64,000 nt of DNA from Lactobacillus gasseri ATCC 33323 = JCM 1131 (GCF_000014425.1 NC_008530.1:310001-374000), one strand, 5' to 3'. Positions 35,285 to 44,381 are shown, numbered from the stretch's first letter. Translations and numbers: made by a program. The notes: generated from the sequence alone by a model not told the origin.

Positions 35285-36223
35285 ATGATTGAATTTGAAA
35301 AACCAAATATTACCGTAGTAGACCAAGAGGAGGCATACGGTAAGTTTGTTGTCGAACCACTGGAACGCGGTTTCGGGACTACTTTAGGTAACTCACTCCG
35401 TCGAGTTTTACTTACTTCTATTCCAGGTACGGCACTTTCTTACATTCAGATTGATGGTGTGTTACATGAATTTTCAACAGTTCCTGGCGTTAGAGAAGAC
35501 GTCACAAAAATTATTCTTAATTTGAAGAAACTAGAGTTAAAGTCACTCTCAGATGAAGAAAAAATTGCTGAAATCGATGTAACTGGTCCAGCAATCGTAA
35601 CTGCTGCTGATTTAAAGGTCGACTCTGATATTGAGGTCTTAAATCCAGATCAATATATTTGTAGTATTGCTGATGGTGGCCATTTGCATATGAACGTTGC
35701 GATCAAGAATGGTCGTGGTTATGTTCCCGCAAGTGAAAACAAGACAGATGACATGCCTATTGGCGTCATCCCCGTTGATTCACTCTTTTCACCAATCAAA
35801 AAAGTTAACTACCAAGTTGAAAGTGCTCGTGTTGGTAAAAGAGACGATTATGACAAATTAACTTTAGAAATTTGGACTGATGGTTCAATCACACCTAATG
35901 ATGCCCTTAGTTTCGCTGCGAAGATTCTTGTAGAACACTTCAAAGTATTTATGTCTACTGATATGGATGCGCAGTTTGATGATGTAATGGTAGAAAAAGA
36001 GGACGATAAGAATGAGAAGAAGCTTGAGATGACGATCGAAGAGCTTGACTTATCTGTTCGTTCATATAACTGCTTGAAACGTGCAGGAATTAATACTGTT
36101 CAAGAATTAACTGATAAATCTGAAGCAGATATGATGCGCGTACGTAACTTAGGACGTAAGTCATTAGAAGAAGTAAAGAATAAACTTGCCGAACTTGGTC
36201 TATCACTTCGTCAAGATGACTAA
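35285..36223 (+). CDS. rpoA: DNA-directed RNA polymerase subunit alpha
   Basis: Assembly platform of RNA polymerase. 312 aa. The N-terminal domain has [22 protein letters not shown]. After a short linker (about residue 235) the C-terminal domain ([19 protein letters not shown], then [11 protein letters not shown]) binds UP elements and activators. The ribosome binding site is only GAAAGGGG, weaker than its neighbours. Lies between rpsK and rplQ as usual. Confidence 0.98.
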   Translation: MIEFEKPNITVVDQEEAYGKFVVEPLERGFGTTLGNSLRRVLLTSIPGTALSYIQIDGVLHEFSTVPGVREDVTKIILNLKKLELKSLSDEEKIAEIDVTGPAIVTAADLKVDSDIEVLNPDQYICSIADGGHLHMNVAIKNGRGYVPASENKTDDMPIGVIPVDSLFSPIKKVNYQVESARVGKRDDYDKLTLEIWTDGSITPNDALSFAAKILVEHFKVFMSTDMDAQFDDVMVEKEDDKNEKKLEMTIEELDLSVRSYNCLKRAGINTVQELTDKSEADMMRVRNLGRKSLEEVKNKLAELGLSLRQDD

Positions 36224-36249
36224 GTTGGAAAAATAAGGAGGGAAAACTC

Positions 36250-36633
36250 ATGGCATACCGTAAATTAGGTCGCGATAGTGCACATAGAAAAGCAATGCTT
36301 AGAGAAATGACTACCCAATTAATCATGAACGAACGCATTGTTACTACTGAAACCCGTGCTAAAGAAATCCGTAAAACTACCGAAAAGATGATTACTTTAG
36401 GTAAACGCGGTGATTTAAGTGCTAGAAGAAAAGCTGCTGCTTTTGTTCGTAATGAAATCGCTGATATTCATGAAGAGAAAGATGCAGTTGTTGTAAAATC
36501 AGCACTTCAAAAACTTTTCAGTGACATTGCACCTCGTTACAAAGACCGTAATGGTGGTTACACTAGAATGTACAAGTTAGCTACCCCACGTAAGGGTGAT
36601 GCTGCTCCAATGGTAATCATTGAATTAGTTTAA
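36250..36633 (+). CDS. rplQ: 50S ribosomal protein L17
   Basis: Tunnel-exit protein, 127 aa: [20 protein letters not shown] and the ending [16 protein letters not shown] precedes ATG 36250. It closes the ribosomal block; a terminator and a new promoter follow. Confidence 0.98.
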   Translation: MAYRKLGRDSAHRKAMLREMTTQLIMNERIVTTETRAKEIRKTTEKMITLGKRGDLSARRKAAAFVRNEIADIHEEKDAVVVKSALQKLFSDIAPRYKDRNGGYTRMYKLATPRKGDAAPMVIIELV

Positions 36634-36728
36634 TTGCGTAAAATATAATATTATTATTTTATAAATCTTTCACAAAAGCGAGAATAAGCGTGATGATGGT
36701 GGCTTTTGCCTAGTCTAGCTTAGATGTT

Positions 36729-36760
36729 AAATCATCCCTCTTTGTGGTTGATTTTTTTTT
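36729..36760 (+). terminator. Terminator after rplQ, overlapping the next promoter
   Basis: An 8-bp stem with one mismatch (36730-36737 with 36746-36753) and a run of nine T. An extra 7-bp hairpin CAAAAGC/GCTTTTG (36673-36679 with 36702-36708) lies upstream in the same gap. Confidence 0.75.
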
Positions 36761-36776
36761 GCTCTTTTTTTATAAT
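36748..36776 (+). promoter_or_regulatory. ecf module promoter
   Basis: TTGATT (36748-36753), a 17-bp spacer and a perfect TATAAT (36771-36776). The -35 box lies in the 3' arm of the rplQ terminator and the spacer includes its T-run. Confidence 0.75.
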
Positions 36777-36815
36777 TGATACAACGACATATTTGAAAAA
36801 GAGCAAGTGATATTT

Positions 36816-37664
36816 ATGAAAGATAATATAGTAACCGTAGAGCATCTTTCTTTTACTTATAAGGATAGTGAAGAACCTGCAGTAAAAGATGTTAGTTTTT
36901 CAATTCCTAAAGGAACTTGGACCACTTTGGTTGGTCATAACGGAAGTGGCAAATCGACTATTGCGCGTTTGTTAAATGGTATTCTTTTACCAGATGATAA
37001 TCCTGAGACCTTGATTAATATCGATGGTATTACGCTGACTGAAAAAACTATGTGGGATATTAGAGATCGTGTGGGAATTGTATTTCAAAATCCCGATAAT
37101 CAATTTGTGGGAGCTACAGTTGAAGATGATGTGGCTTTTGGTTTAGAAAATCGTCAGGTACCTCGTCCTAAAATGAAAAGTATTGTTCAGGATGTACTTA
37201 ATCAAGTCGGAATGACAAATTTTCAAAAAAGTGAACCGCAATACCTTTCTGGTGGTCAAAAGCAAAGAGTTGCTATTGCAGGAATTTTAGCAATTGGTCC
37301 AAAACTGATAATTCTAGATGAATCAACGAGTATGCTTGATCCTGCAGGAAAGTTCAAAATTCTTAAGCTTATAAGAAAATTACAAAAAGAAAATGAACTA
37401 ACAATATTTTCGATTACACATGATATTAACGAAGCAGAGCACGCAGACCAGATTTTAGTTTTAGATAAAGGGAGCTTGCTAGCTAGCGATTCGCCTGTAG
37501 ATATATTTAAAGATGTGTCTCTTATTAAAAATGCAGGGTTAGACCTTCCTTTATTTTATAAAATAAAAAATAAGCTGATAAATAAAGGAATAAGTATCCC
37601 ACAAGAAGTCAATACTGAGGAAAAGTTGGTGAAATATTTGTGTCAATTGAATTCAAAAATGTAG
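36816..37664 (+). CDS. ecfA1: ECF transporter ATPase EcfA1
   Basis: One of two ATPases of the energy-coupling module that powers uptake of B vitamins and some metals, working with exchangeable S-components coded elsewhere. 282 aa. Walker A GHNGSGKST, Q-loop FQNPDNQFVGATVEDDVAFG, signature YLSGGQKQR, Walker B LIILDESTSMLDP, switch His in ITHD. The LDESTSMLDP form marks EcfA1. I take ATG 36816 with AAAAAGAG upstream; GTG 36807 is an alternative. ecfA2 overlaps its end by 25 nt. Confidence 0.95.
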   Translation: MKDNIVTVEHLSFTYKDSEEPAVKDVSFSIPKGTWTTLVGHNGSGKSTIARLLNGILLPDDNPETLINIDGITLTEKTMWDIRDRVGIVFQNPDNQFVGATVEDDVAFGLENRQVPRPKMKSIVQDVLNQVGMTNFQKSEPQYLSGGQKQRVAIAGILAIGPKLIILDESTSMLDPAGKFKILKLIRKLQKENELTIFSITHDINEAEHADQILVLDKGSLLASDSPVDIFKDVSLIKNAGLDLPLFYKIKNKLINKGISIPQEVNTEEKLVKYLCQLNSKM

Positions 37665-38506
37665 ATTATATTTATGCTCCGGGAACTCCGTTTCAGACTC
37701 AAGGATTAACCAATATATCCTTTAAAATAAGAAGTGGCTCATTTGTTGCAATTGCTGGTCATACGGGAAGTGGAAAATCTACTTTAATGCAGCATTTTGA
37801 TGGCTTATTATTGCCAAGTAAAGGCTCAGTTACCATTGCCGATAAGAGTATAACTTCCAATACTTCCAGCAAGTCTTTAAAAGAAATTAGAAAAAAAGTT
37901 GGTTTAGTATTCCAATTTCCTGAAAGCCAATTGTTTGAAGAAACAGTTCTTAAAGATGTTATGTTTGGACCGCTTAATTTTGGCTTTTCAGAACAAAAGG
38001 CTAAAGAACAAGCTATTCAGTGGATAAGAAAAGTTGGTTTATCTGAACAAGTCATGAATAAATCACCCTTCGAGCTTTCAGGCGGACAAATGCGCCGAGT
38101 AGCAATTGCTGGCGTAATGGCGTATGAACCAGATATTTTGTGTTTAGATGAACCAGCTGCAGGCTTGGATCCTGAAGGACAGAAGCAAATGTTTGACATA
38201 TTTAAAAATTATCAACGGGAAGGACATACAGTCATTTTAATCTCGCATAATATGGATGATATTAGTCAATATGCAGATGATATGTTGGTTCTTGAGCATG
38301 GTCATTTAATAAAACATGCAAGTCCAAAGGAAGTTTTTTCTGACCCTGACTGGTTAAAAAAACATTTTTTAGATGAACCTGCTACCAGTAAATTTGCTAG
38401 AAAATTAGAAAAAGGTGGCTTTCAATTTTCAGAAATGCCTTTAACTGTTGATTCTTTAGTCAATGAAATTACAACCAAATTAAAGTCGAAGGGAGGAAAT
38501 GAATGA
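37640..38506 (+). CDS. ecfA2: ECF transporter ATPase EcfA2
   Basis: Second ATPase of the same module. 288 aa from GTG 37640, inside the end of ecfA1, so translation is coupled and the start has no strong Shine-Dalgarno. Walker A is GHTGSGKST, the Q-loop region FQFPESQLFEETVLKDVMFG, the signature ELSGGQMRR and Walker B CLDEPAAGLDP. The 3' end overlaps ecfT by 4 nt (ATGA). Confidence 0.95.
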   Translation: MSIEFKNVDYIYAPGTPFQTQGLTNISFKIRSGSFVAIAGHTGSGKSTLMQHFDGLLLPSKGSVTIADKSITSNTSSKSLKEIRKKVGLVFQFPESQLFEETVLKDVMFGPLNFGFSEQKAKEQAIQWIRKVGLSEQVMNKSPFELSGGQMRRVAIAGVMAYEPDILCLDEPAAGLDPEGQKQMFDIFKNYQREGHTVILISHNMDDISQYADDMLVLEHGHLIKHASPKEVFSDPDWLKKHFLDEPATSKFARKLEKGGFQFSEMPLTVDSLVNEITTKLKSKGGNE

Positions 38507-39306
38507 GTAAGATTATTATCGGTCGGTATATACCTGGAAATTCCATTATCTATAAGATGGATCCAAGAGGAAAAATAATTGCTACCTTTTTATTTATTGT
38601 CATTATCTTCCTAGCTAATAATTGGTTATCCTATCTCTTTTTATCTTTTTTTACTTTACTTGCTGTTGGAGCAACTAAATTAAAACCAAAAGTATTTTGG
38701 GATGGTGTGAAACCTTTAATTTGGCTGATTCTTTTTACATCAGTTTTGCAGCTATTTTTTACTACTGGTGGAAAAGTTTACTGGCATTGGGGAATTTTTA
38801 ACATTAGTGAATACGGTATTCAAAATTCTATTTTTATTTTTATTCGTTTTGTAATGATTATTTTAATTTCTACTGTTCTCACTCTAACAACAACTTCGTT
38901 AGAAATAGCAGATGGGATGGAATGGCTCCTAAGACCTCTTGGATACTTAAAAGTTCCCGTAGCCCAGATTGCGCTTGTAATGTCGATAGCACTTCGCTTT
39001 GTGCCGACTTTATTAGATCAGGCTGTTAGAATTATGAACGCTCAGAGAGCACGTGGAGCAGATTTTAATAGCGGTGGATTAATTAAAAGAATTCATGCAA
39101 TTATTCCAATTTTAATTCCTCTATTCATCAGTTCTTTAACAATTGCAATTGATTTAGCAACAGCAATGGAAGCTAGAGGTTATCGAGAAGGGGCAAAAAG
39201 GACGCGCTATCGTGTTTTAAGATGGTCAAAGTATGATTGGGATTGGGTTAATCTAGGATATTTTGCTCTCCTGACGTTAATTTTATTACTTACAAGGACA
39301 TATTAA
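38503..39306 (+). CDS. ecfT: ECF transporter transmembrane subunit EcfT
   Basis: Membrane scaffold that couples the two ATPases to S-components. 267 aa, about five to six helices, with both Ala-Arg-Gly coupling motifs (RARGADF and EARGYR) in the cytosolic helices. GGGAGG precedes ATG 38503. truA starts immediately after its stop, so the four genes form one transcript. This order after rplQ is typical of lactobacilli. Confidence 0.96.
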   Translation: MSKIIIGRYIPGNSIIYKMDPRGKIIATFLFIVIIFLANNWLSYLFLSFFTLLAVGATKLKPKVFWDGVKPLIWLILFTSVLQLFFTTGGKVYWHWGIFNISEYGIQNSIFIFIRFVMIILISTVLTLTTTSLEIADGMEWLLRPLGYLKVPVAQIALVMSIALRFVPTLLDQAVRIMNAQRARGADFNSGGLIKRIHAIIPILIPLFISSLTIAIDLATAMEARGYREGAKRTRYRVLRWSKYDWDWVNLGYFALLTLILLLTRTY

Positions 39307-40101
39307 ATGATGACTACGAGATATAAGTTGACAATGGCATATGATGGACACCTTTTTCATGGCTTTCAAATTCAGCCAAACGAACGAACTGTGCAGGGCG
39401 TGATTGAAGAAGCTTTAAAAAAGATGACGAAGGGAAAAAGAGTAGTAGTGCATGGATCTGGAAGAACTGATGCTGGTGTTCATGCTAAAGGTCAAGTTAT
39501 CCACTTTGATTATCCGGGAAAAGAAATCCCAGCTAAAAATATGATGCTTGCTCTCAATGCATTAATGCCAATTGATACAGTTTTCTTTGATAGTGAAATT
39601 GTAGATTCTGATTTTCACGTGCAATATTCAACTAAGGGAAAATGGTATCGGTATATAGTTGATCAGCACCGTTTTACTGATCCTTTTAATCGGTTTTACA
39701 CTGGACACTATCCATATCCGTTAGATATTGCTCTAATGAAAAAGGCTGCTAAAGATTTGATCGGAGAACATGATTTCACTAGTTTTGCGGCAAGTGGTGG
39801 TCAAATTGTTGATAAAGTGCGAACAATTTATTATGTAAATATTACTTCTGACCCAGATAATAAAAAGATTATTTTTGATTTTATTGGCAATGGTTTTTTG
39901 TATAACATGGTTAGAATTTTAGTTGGTACTTTACTGGAAATTGGTAATAAAAAACGTCCAGTTGATGATATACCGAGAGTTTTAGCAGCAAAAGATCGAC
40001 AAGAAGTTCGTACAACAGCACCAGCCAGTGGATTATACTTGCAACATGTTTTTTATGAAGAAGTTCCTAAAAAATATCGATTAGACCTTAAAAAAGATTG
40101 A
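39307..40101 (+). CDS. truA: tRNA pseudouridine(38-40) synthase TruA
   Basis: Isomerises uridines in the anticodon arm. 264 aa with the catalytic Asp in [17 protein letters not shown] 39307 abuts the ecfT stop and uses AAGGA in the end of ecfT. A second ATG follows at once. Its 3' end overlaps the promoter zone of rplM. Confidence 0.96.
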   Translation: MMTTRYKLTMAYDGHLFHGFQIQPNERTVQGVIEEALKKMTKGKRVVVHGSGRTDAGVHAKGQVIHFDYPGKEIPAKNMMLALNALMPIDTVFFDSEIVDSDFHVQYSTKGKWYRYIVDQHRFTDPFNRFYTGHYPYPLDIALMKKAAKDLIGEHDFTSFAASGGQIVDKVRTIYYVNITSDPDNKKIIFDFIGNGFLYNMVRILVGTLLEIGNKKRPVDDIPRVLAAKDRQEVRTTAPASGLYLQHVFYEEVPKKYRLDLKKD

Positions 40102-40105
40102 CTTT

Positions 40106-40134
40106 TTGAGCAAAACGACGTAAATTAGTATACG
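40106..40134 (+). promoter_or_regulatory. rplM-rpsI promoter
   Basis: TTGAGC (40106-40111), a 17-bp spacer and TATACG (40129-40134). An alternative is TTGACT (40098-40103) with TAAATT (40121-40126), also 17 bp apart. Confidence 0.6.
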
Positions 40135-40200
40135 TATGTTTGTCCACGATAGGCCCCGGAAACTTATTGTTTGTCAAACAGAAGAAAAACGGAGGAATTT
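40135..40200 (+). ncRNA. Candidate L13 leader upstream of rplM
   Basis: A closing stem TGTTTG/CAAACA (40137-40142 with 40175-40180) encloses CCACGATAGGCCCCGGAAAC. A regulatory L13 leader is known upstream of rplM in Firmicutes. Position and compact fold fit, but no covariance model was run. Confidence 0.55.
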
Positions 40201-40203
40201 AAA

Positions 40204-40647
40204 GTGCGTACTACCCCATTAGCTAAAACTAGTGATATTAAACGTAAGTGGTATGTTATCGATGCGACTGATGTTTCACTTGGTCGTTTATCAACTGCTG
40301 TAGCATCAATTTTAAGAGGTAAGAATAAGCCTCAATATACACCAAATGTAGATACTGGTGATTATGTTATTGTTGTTAACGCAGGTAAATTAAAGTTGAC
40401 TGGTAAAAAGGCAACTGATAAGATCTATTACCACCACTCAGATTACCGTGGTGGTTTAAGAGCTACTCCTGCCGGTGAATTATTAGCTAAGAACCCAGTA
40501 AGATTAGTTGAATTATCTGTAAAGGGCATGTTGCCAAAGAATACTCTTGGTCACCAAGAGTTCATGAAGATGCATGTTTACGCTGGTGAAGACCACGAAC
40601 ACGCAGCACAAAAGCCTGAAAAGTTAGACATCAACGAATTAATCTAG
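40204..40647 (+). CDS. rplM: 50S ribosomal protein L13
   Basis: Early assembly protein of the large subunit. 147 aa from GTG 40204, which has CGGAGG 8 nt before it. A TTG farther upstream in frame would read through the ribosome binding site and is rejected. Contains [22 protein letters not shown] and [11 protein letters not shown]. rpsI follows after 13 nt. Confidence 0.97.
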   Translation: MRTTPLAKTSDIKRKWYVIDATDVSLGRLSTAVASILRGKNKPQYTPNVDTGDYVIVVNAGKLKLTGKKATDKIYYHHSDYRGGLRATPAGELLAKNPVRLVELSVKGMLPKNTLGHQEFMKMHVYAGEDHEHAAQKPEKLDINELI

Positions 40648-40660
40648 GAGGTTTTAAATA

Positions 40661-41056
40661 ATGGCACAACAAGCAGCTTACGCTGGAACTGGTCGTCGTA
40701 AAGATTCTGTTGCCCGCGTACGTTTAGTACCAGGTAACGGTCAAATTACCATTAACAAAGAAGACGTAACTAAGTACATTCCATACCCTAACTTGGTTCA
40801 AGATATGAAGCAACCATTAGCATTAACTGAAACTGAAGGTCAATACAACGTTGAAGTTAATGTTAACGGTGGTGGCTTCTCAGGACAAGCTGGTGCAATT
40901 CGTTTAGGTATTGCACGTGCACTTCTTGAAGTTGACCCAGATTTCCGTGGTCCACTTAAGAAGGCTGGTATGTTAACTCGTGACCCAAGAATGAAGGAAA
41001 GAAAGAAGCCAGGTTTGAAGAAAGCCCGCAAAGCTTCACAATTCTCAAAGCGTTAA
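40661..41056 (+). CDS. rpsI: 30S ribosomal protein S9
   Basis: Its C-terminal tail reaches the P-site tRNA. 131 aa with [16 protein letters not shown] and the conserved end [19 protein letters not shown] precedes ATG 40661. Ends the rplM-rpsI operon. Confidence 0.98.
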   Translation: MAQQAAYAGTGRRKDSVARVRLVPGNGQITINKEDVTKYIPYPNLVQDMKQPLALTETEGQYNVEVNVNGGGFSGQAGAIRLGIARALLEVDPDFRGPLKKAGMLTRDPRMKERKKPGLKKARKASQFSKR

Positions 41057-41077
41057 TATTTATATTACGTTTTATAC

Positions 41078-41108
41078 AAAAGACATCTCGCAAGGGGTGT
41101 CTTTTTTT
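41078..41108 (+). terminator. rpsI terminator
   Basis: A stem AAAGACATCTC/GGGGTGTCTTT with two G-U pairs, loop GCAA, and a T-run. Confidence 0.88.
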
Positions 41109-41178
41109 GATAGGTATAATTATTCAATATAAAAGTATTATGTTTTTAGAGAGTTAAAATTAATAATAGGGAATAAAG

Positions 41179-41619
41179 ATGATTATATACACTAGATATA
41201 AATTTAATGGTGAAGTATTATTTTCAAGATTTATCAATTTTGAAGAGATAATGGATCGTAAATATAGTTGCTTAGGACAAATGACTCGAGTAACTATAAA
41301 AGGTAGAAAGACTTATGAAGGTTTTGCTGATGAACCTTATTTGTCAAATAAAGGTAAATGCTTAACTTTAATATGGTATGATATCGACTATGGCACTTTA
41401 GGGTTAAGAAGTGGTAAAGTAACCACAATATTTATACCATTAGATATAATTATTGGAATTGAGTCAATTTTGCATAGTAATCCACGTTGGGGACATCCAC
41501 CAATTAATGAATTTGTTTTTAGTAGTGAATTAAGATCAAGATTAATGAAACTGCATGAAAAATATATGCAAAGTGAAGAAAAAAGTAGGCCAAAAAAGAT
41601 ATATTTAAACTTCGATTAA
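41179..41619 (+). CDS. Hypothetical protein, 146 aa
   Basis: I do not recognise this protein. It is soluble, with no signal peptide or membrane helix. The central part (TRVTIKGRKTYEGFADEP, then LTLIWYDIDYGTLGLRSG and TIFIPLDIIIGI) alternates hydrophobic and polar residues as in a small beta barrel. The C-terminus is helical and charged. ATG 41179 has only a weak AGGGAAT upstream. It stands alone between the rpsI terminator and the NmrA-like gene, and its codon use is more AT-rich than its ribosomal neighbours, so it may be a later arrival. Confidence 0.75.
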   Translation: MIIYTRYKFNGEVLFSRFINFEEIMDRKYSCLGQMTRVTIKGRKTYEGFADEPYLSNKGKCLTLIWYDIDYGTLGLRSGKVTTIFIPLDIIIGIESILHSNPRWGHPPINEFVFSSELRSRLMKLHEKYMQSEEKSRPKKIYLNFD

Positions 41620-41623
41620 GAAA

Positions 41624-41651
41624 TTGTGAAAGTTTTGAACTATAATAATAT
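41624..41651 (+). promoter_or_regulatory. Possible promoter of the NmrA-like gene
   Basis: TTGTGA (41624-41629), a 16-bp spacer and TAATAT (41646-41651). Confidence 0.4.
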
Positions 41652-41688
41652 AGACAAGGTATCCTAAGAAAGGTTCTATATTATTTAC

Positions 41689-42555
41689 ATGAAATATTTA
41701 ATTACTGGAGCAACAGGTAACTTAGGTGAAAAGGTTACTCGTTGGCTTAGAACTATGACTTCTGAAAATAATATTCGGGTTGGAATTCATAATTTAAAAA
41801 AAGCGAATAAGTTTGATGATCTAGCTGTTGAAAAGGTTAAGCTAGATTACTTTGATTTAGATACTCTTCAAAAAGCAGTTTCTGGCGTTGACTTGGTTGT
41901 TTATATTCCTAGTCTTACTTATGATTTGCAAAAAAGGATTACAGAATTTGAAAATGTGTTGCAAGTAGTAAAAAATGCAAAAGCAAAATTAATTTTTGTT
42001 AGCTTTTTTGCGGACCAAGAAAATAATCCTTTTGTGATGTCGCCATTTTATGCTTATGTACCAAGGCGATTAGCTAGCTCAAATGTTGAGTATAGTATTG
42101 TGAAAAATAGTCTTTATGCTGATCCCTTAGTTCCATATCTTGAAGAATTAATTAAGCGTAAGAACATAATTTATCCTGTTGGTACCCAGCCACTTTCTTT
42201 TATTACTCGAAATGATAGTGCTCATGCGATTGCTTGCTTAGCTATGCAACCTGTGATGCGTGATCAAGGTCAGACTTATTTACTAAGTATGGATAAAAAT
42301 TATAATATGGTTGAATTGTCCTATATTATGTCACGAATTACTGATCATAAAATTGGTTATGCACCGGTCACAACTACTGAATTTGCTAAAATTTATGCCC
42401 AAGAAGGCGATGGAAAAGAATTAGCATCAATGTATGCTGGTGGTGCAAAAGGATTATTAAGCGCAACATCAGACGATTTTCATCGCTTAACTGGACGTGA
42501 GCCGGAAGAGGTGGAACATTTTTTGCGAAATGGTTATCAAATAGCTCGTTTGTAA
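41689..42555 (+). CDS. NmrA-like NAD(P)-binding protein
   Basis: 288 aa with the Rossmann signature GATGNLG at residues 7-13. The later SSNVEYSIVKNSLYADPL and the atypical dehydrogenase layout match the NmrA/QorB group of NAD(P)H-binding proteins (quinone reductases or redox sensors). The substrate cannot be read from the sequence. ATG 41689 is 15 nt after AGAAAGG, longer than usual spacing. Monocistronic; a non-coding RNA unit follows. Confidence 0.85.
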   Translation: MKYLITGATGNLGEKVTRWLRTMTSENNIRVGIHNLKKANKFDDLAVEKVKLDYFDLDTLQKAVSGVDLVVYIPSLTYDLQKRITEFENVLQVVKNAKAKLIFVSFFADQENNPFVMSPFYAYVPRRLASSNVEYSIVKNSLYADPLVPYLEELIKRKNIIYPVGTQPLSFITRNDSAHAIACLAMQPVMRDQGQTYLLSMDKNYNMVELSYIMSRITDHKIGYAPVTTTEFAKIYAQEGDGKELASMYAGGAKGLLSATSDDFHRLTGREPEEVEHFLRNGYQIARL

Positions 42556-42580
42556 TTTATCATATATTTGTGCATAGTAT

Positions 42581-42608
42581 TTCAAGTTAAAATAAAAGAT
42601 GTTATACT
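42581..42608 (+). promoter_or_regulatory. Promoter of the stand-alone RNA
   Basis: TTCAAG (42581-42586), a 16-bp spacer and TATACT (42603-42608) preceded by TG (extended -10). Confidence 0.65.
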
Positions 42609-42614
42609 ATGGAT

Positions 42615-42795
42615 AGTAAGTGCTAAGAGAAAATTAATTGTAATTAAAGTGTAGATGCAGAGCTGAGTAAGACCGTAGGCATGTTTTTGTACTACACGGA
42701 TTTTTAGCTTAGGGATGAGGTTAAAAGTCAACTTTTAACTGCTATATACGAAAAAGAGATCAGACATTAAAATCTGATCTCTTTTTCGTTAGATT
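42615..42795 (+). ncRNA. Stand-alone structured RNA of about 175 nt, unidentified
   Basis: It has its own promoter, four stems and a terminator, and no open frame above 8 codons. CTAAG (42623-42627) can pair with CTTAG (about 42708-42712), enclosing TTAATT/AATTAA and GTGTAG/CTACAC with ATGC/GCAT inside. Then comes GTTAAAAG/CTTTTAAC (42720-42727 with 42732-42739) and the terminator. The next gene is on the opposite strand, so this is not a 5' leader. It could be a Lactobacillales small RNA, perhaps 6S-like; I could not assign a family. Confidence 0.7.
42748..42795. terminator. Bidirectional terminator
   Basis: A perfect 17-bp stem ACGAAAAAGAGATCAGA and its complement (42748-42764 with 42773-42789). 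The T-rich arm lies on either strand, serving the RNA and the convergent DJ-1 gene. Confidence 0.9.
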
Positions 42796-42801
42796 TATTA
42801 G

Positions 42802-43386
42802 TTAAAGACTAGCGTCAATATTTTTAGCTAAGTAGTCGTAAAGCATACCCTTTTCTAGGTCACTGGTATCGTGCCCAAGCGTCCGAGCAATAGTGTAAGC
42901 ATATGCCCAAGCAGTAGCTGGACCACGGCTAGTGATAATCTTGTGTTCTTTATCAACAACAGTAATATCAGTGCTAAAGTGACCGTTTGGACATTCTTCT
43001 TCGATTTGTTTTTCAAAGCCTGGATAACAAGTGTAGTTAGCACCTTCTAATAAACCATAGTGCCCTAAAGCAATTGGAGCTGCACACATTGCGGCATCCC
43101 ACTTGCCAGCCTTATTTCTTTGAATCATCAAGTCTGCAAGCTTCTTATTATTTCTTAAATTCAAAGCTCCAGTTCTGCCACCAGGGAAAGCAACAAGATC
43201 ATAATCAAGAAGTGAATCATCCACAACTTTATCACAAGTAAGCAAGATATGATGGTCACCATCAATTTCTTTTTTATCTAGACCAACCATGTCACAGTCA
43301 ATATTTAAACGACGTAAGACATCAACGACACTTAGGCCTTCAACTTCTTCACAACCGTCTGCAAAGACAACAGCTACTTTTGTCAT
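42802..43386 (-). CDS. DJ-1/PfpI family protein
   Basis: 194 aa, glutamine-amidotransferase-like fold. It starts MTKVAVVFADGCEEVEG, giving the acidic residue that supports the active cysteine. The nucleophile elbow is AAMCAAPIAL, followed by SRGPATAWAYA. This is the DJ-1/ThiJ group (deglycase, stress or chaperone roles); the exact activity is not settled for bacterial members. AAGGAGG precedes ATG on the minus strand. Monocistronic. Confidence 0.9.
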   Translation of the reverse strand: MTKVAVVFADGCEEVEGLSVVDVLRRLNIDCDMVGLDKKEIDGDHHILLTCDKVVDDSLLDYDLVAFPGGRTGALNLRNNKKLADLMIQRNKAGKWDAAMCAAPIALGHYGLLEGANYTCYPGFEKQIEEECPNGHFSTDITVVDKEHKIITSRGPATAWAYAYTIARTLGHDTSDLEKGMLYDYLAKNIDASL

Positions 43387-43663
43387 AAAAAAGTCCTCCT
43401 TTTTTAGTAATTACTATACATTCCTTATTTTAACGCAATGACTTGATCTTTTTTTATTTGAGGATTGAAAAAATTAACTAAAAATTGCGTATATAAATGT
43501 AGAAAGGAAAATGAAGGAATGGGTGAGGATCTTGTAGTAGAAAATATGTGAAACACTAAATATAGTATTGATTTTAAAAATACTTGAAATAACGTAGTAT
43601 TCTGTTAACATTGAGATAATTGTAATAAAATTTGTGAAACAATTTAAGGAAAGAGGGTAAAAA

Positions 43664-44353
43664 ATGGCTACTGAAGTTTATTTAGTAAGACATGGAGAAA
43701 CGATGTTTAATCAGTTGAATAAAGTTCAAGGTTGGGCTGATTCTCCATTGACTGTCAAAGGAATTAATGATTTGAAGGTAACTGCTTCTAATTTATCGCA
43801 GGTTCACTTTGATAAAATGTACAGTTCTGACTTGAAGCGAGCCATTGATACGGTTCACTTAATTGCAGATACAAATGAGGTTTCAGAAATTGGCAAAATA
43901 AAGAAGCTTCCAGCCTTTCGCGAGGTATTTTTTGGAACTTTTGAAGGCGACGATATTGATGAAACTTGGGAAAAAGTTGCAAAAGCTGGTGGCATGAAAC
44001 CAACGAGTGATGTAGTAAAAATTATTCAGACACTTGGGATCCATGATTTCCGTGAAGCTACTAAAAAGGCTGATCCCCGTCATTTAGCTGAAGATGCTGA
44101 GGCACTAGATAATCGTATGGATCAAGCAATTAGTCAATTAGCCCAAGAAACTAAAGGATTAGGAAGAGTATTAGTAGTATCTCATGGTGATTTTATTAAG
44201 ACTTTAGGGATTAAATATTGGGATCAAGCAAGTGGTGATCATGATATCCCATTTCCTGATAATGGCAGCGTTACTCGCGGAATTATTGACAATAGTGGAA
44301 AATTTAGAATTATTAATTATGGTGTCAAAAATACTGATATTCCAAATTTATAA
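43664..44353 (+). CDS. Histidine phosphatase family protein
   Basis: 229 aa. It has the phosphohistidine motif LVRHGETMFN at residues 7-16, and the second catalytic His in VVSHGDFIKTLG. The acidic partner region is REVFFGTFEGDD. It belongs to the phosphoglycerate mutase superfamily but lacks PGM-specific features, so a phosphatase is more likely. AAGAGGG precedes ATG 43664. The 277-nt gap upstream holds no gene that I can support and only weak promoter-like boxes. Confidence 0.88.
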   Translation: MATEVYLVRHGETMFNQLNKVQGWADSPLTVKGINDLKVTASNLSQVHFDKMYSSDLKRAIDTVHLIADTNEVSEIGKIKKLPAFREVFFGTFEGDDIDETWEKVAKAGGMKPTSDVVKIIQTLGIHDFREATKKADPRHLAEDAEALDNRMDQAISQLAQETKGLGRVLVVSHGDFIKTLGIKYWDQASGDHDIPFPDNGSVTRGIIDNSGKFRIINYGVKNTDIPNL

Positions 44354-44381
44354 GATGTAACTATTTAGTTGCATCTTTTTT
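44353..44381 (+). terminator. Terminator after the histidine phosphatase gene
   Basis: A 10-bp stem AGATGTAACT/AGTTGCATCT with a G-U pair and a T-run. Confidence 0.88.

Noticed and set aside
42615-42740. Short ORFs (7-8 codons) in the stand-alone RNA
   Set aside because: None has a Shine-Dalgarno at a workable distance, and they cut across the stems.
43387-43663. Small gene in the 277-nt gap before the histidine phosphatase
   Set aside because: An 8-codon frame after AGAAAGGA is the longest with a possible ribosome site; no conserved structure or good promoter seen.
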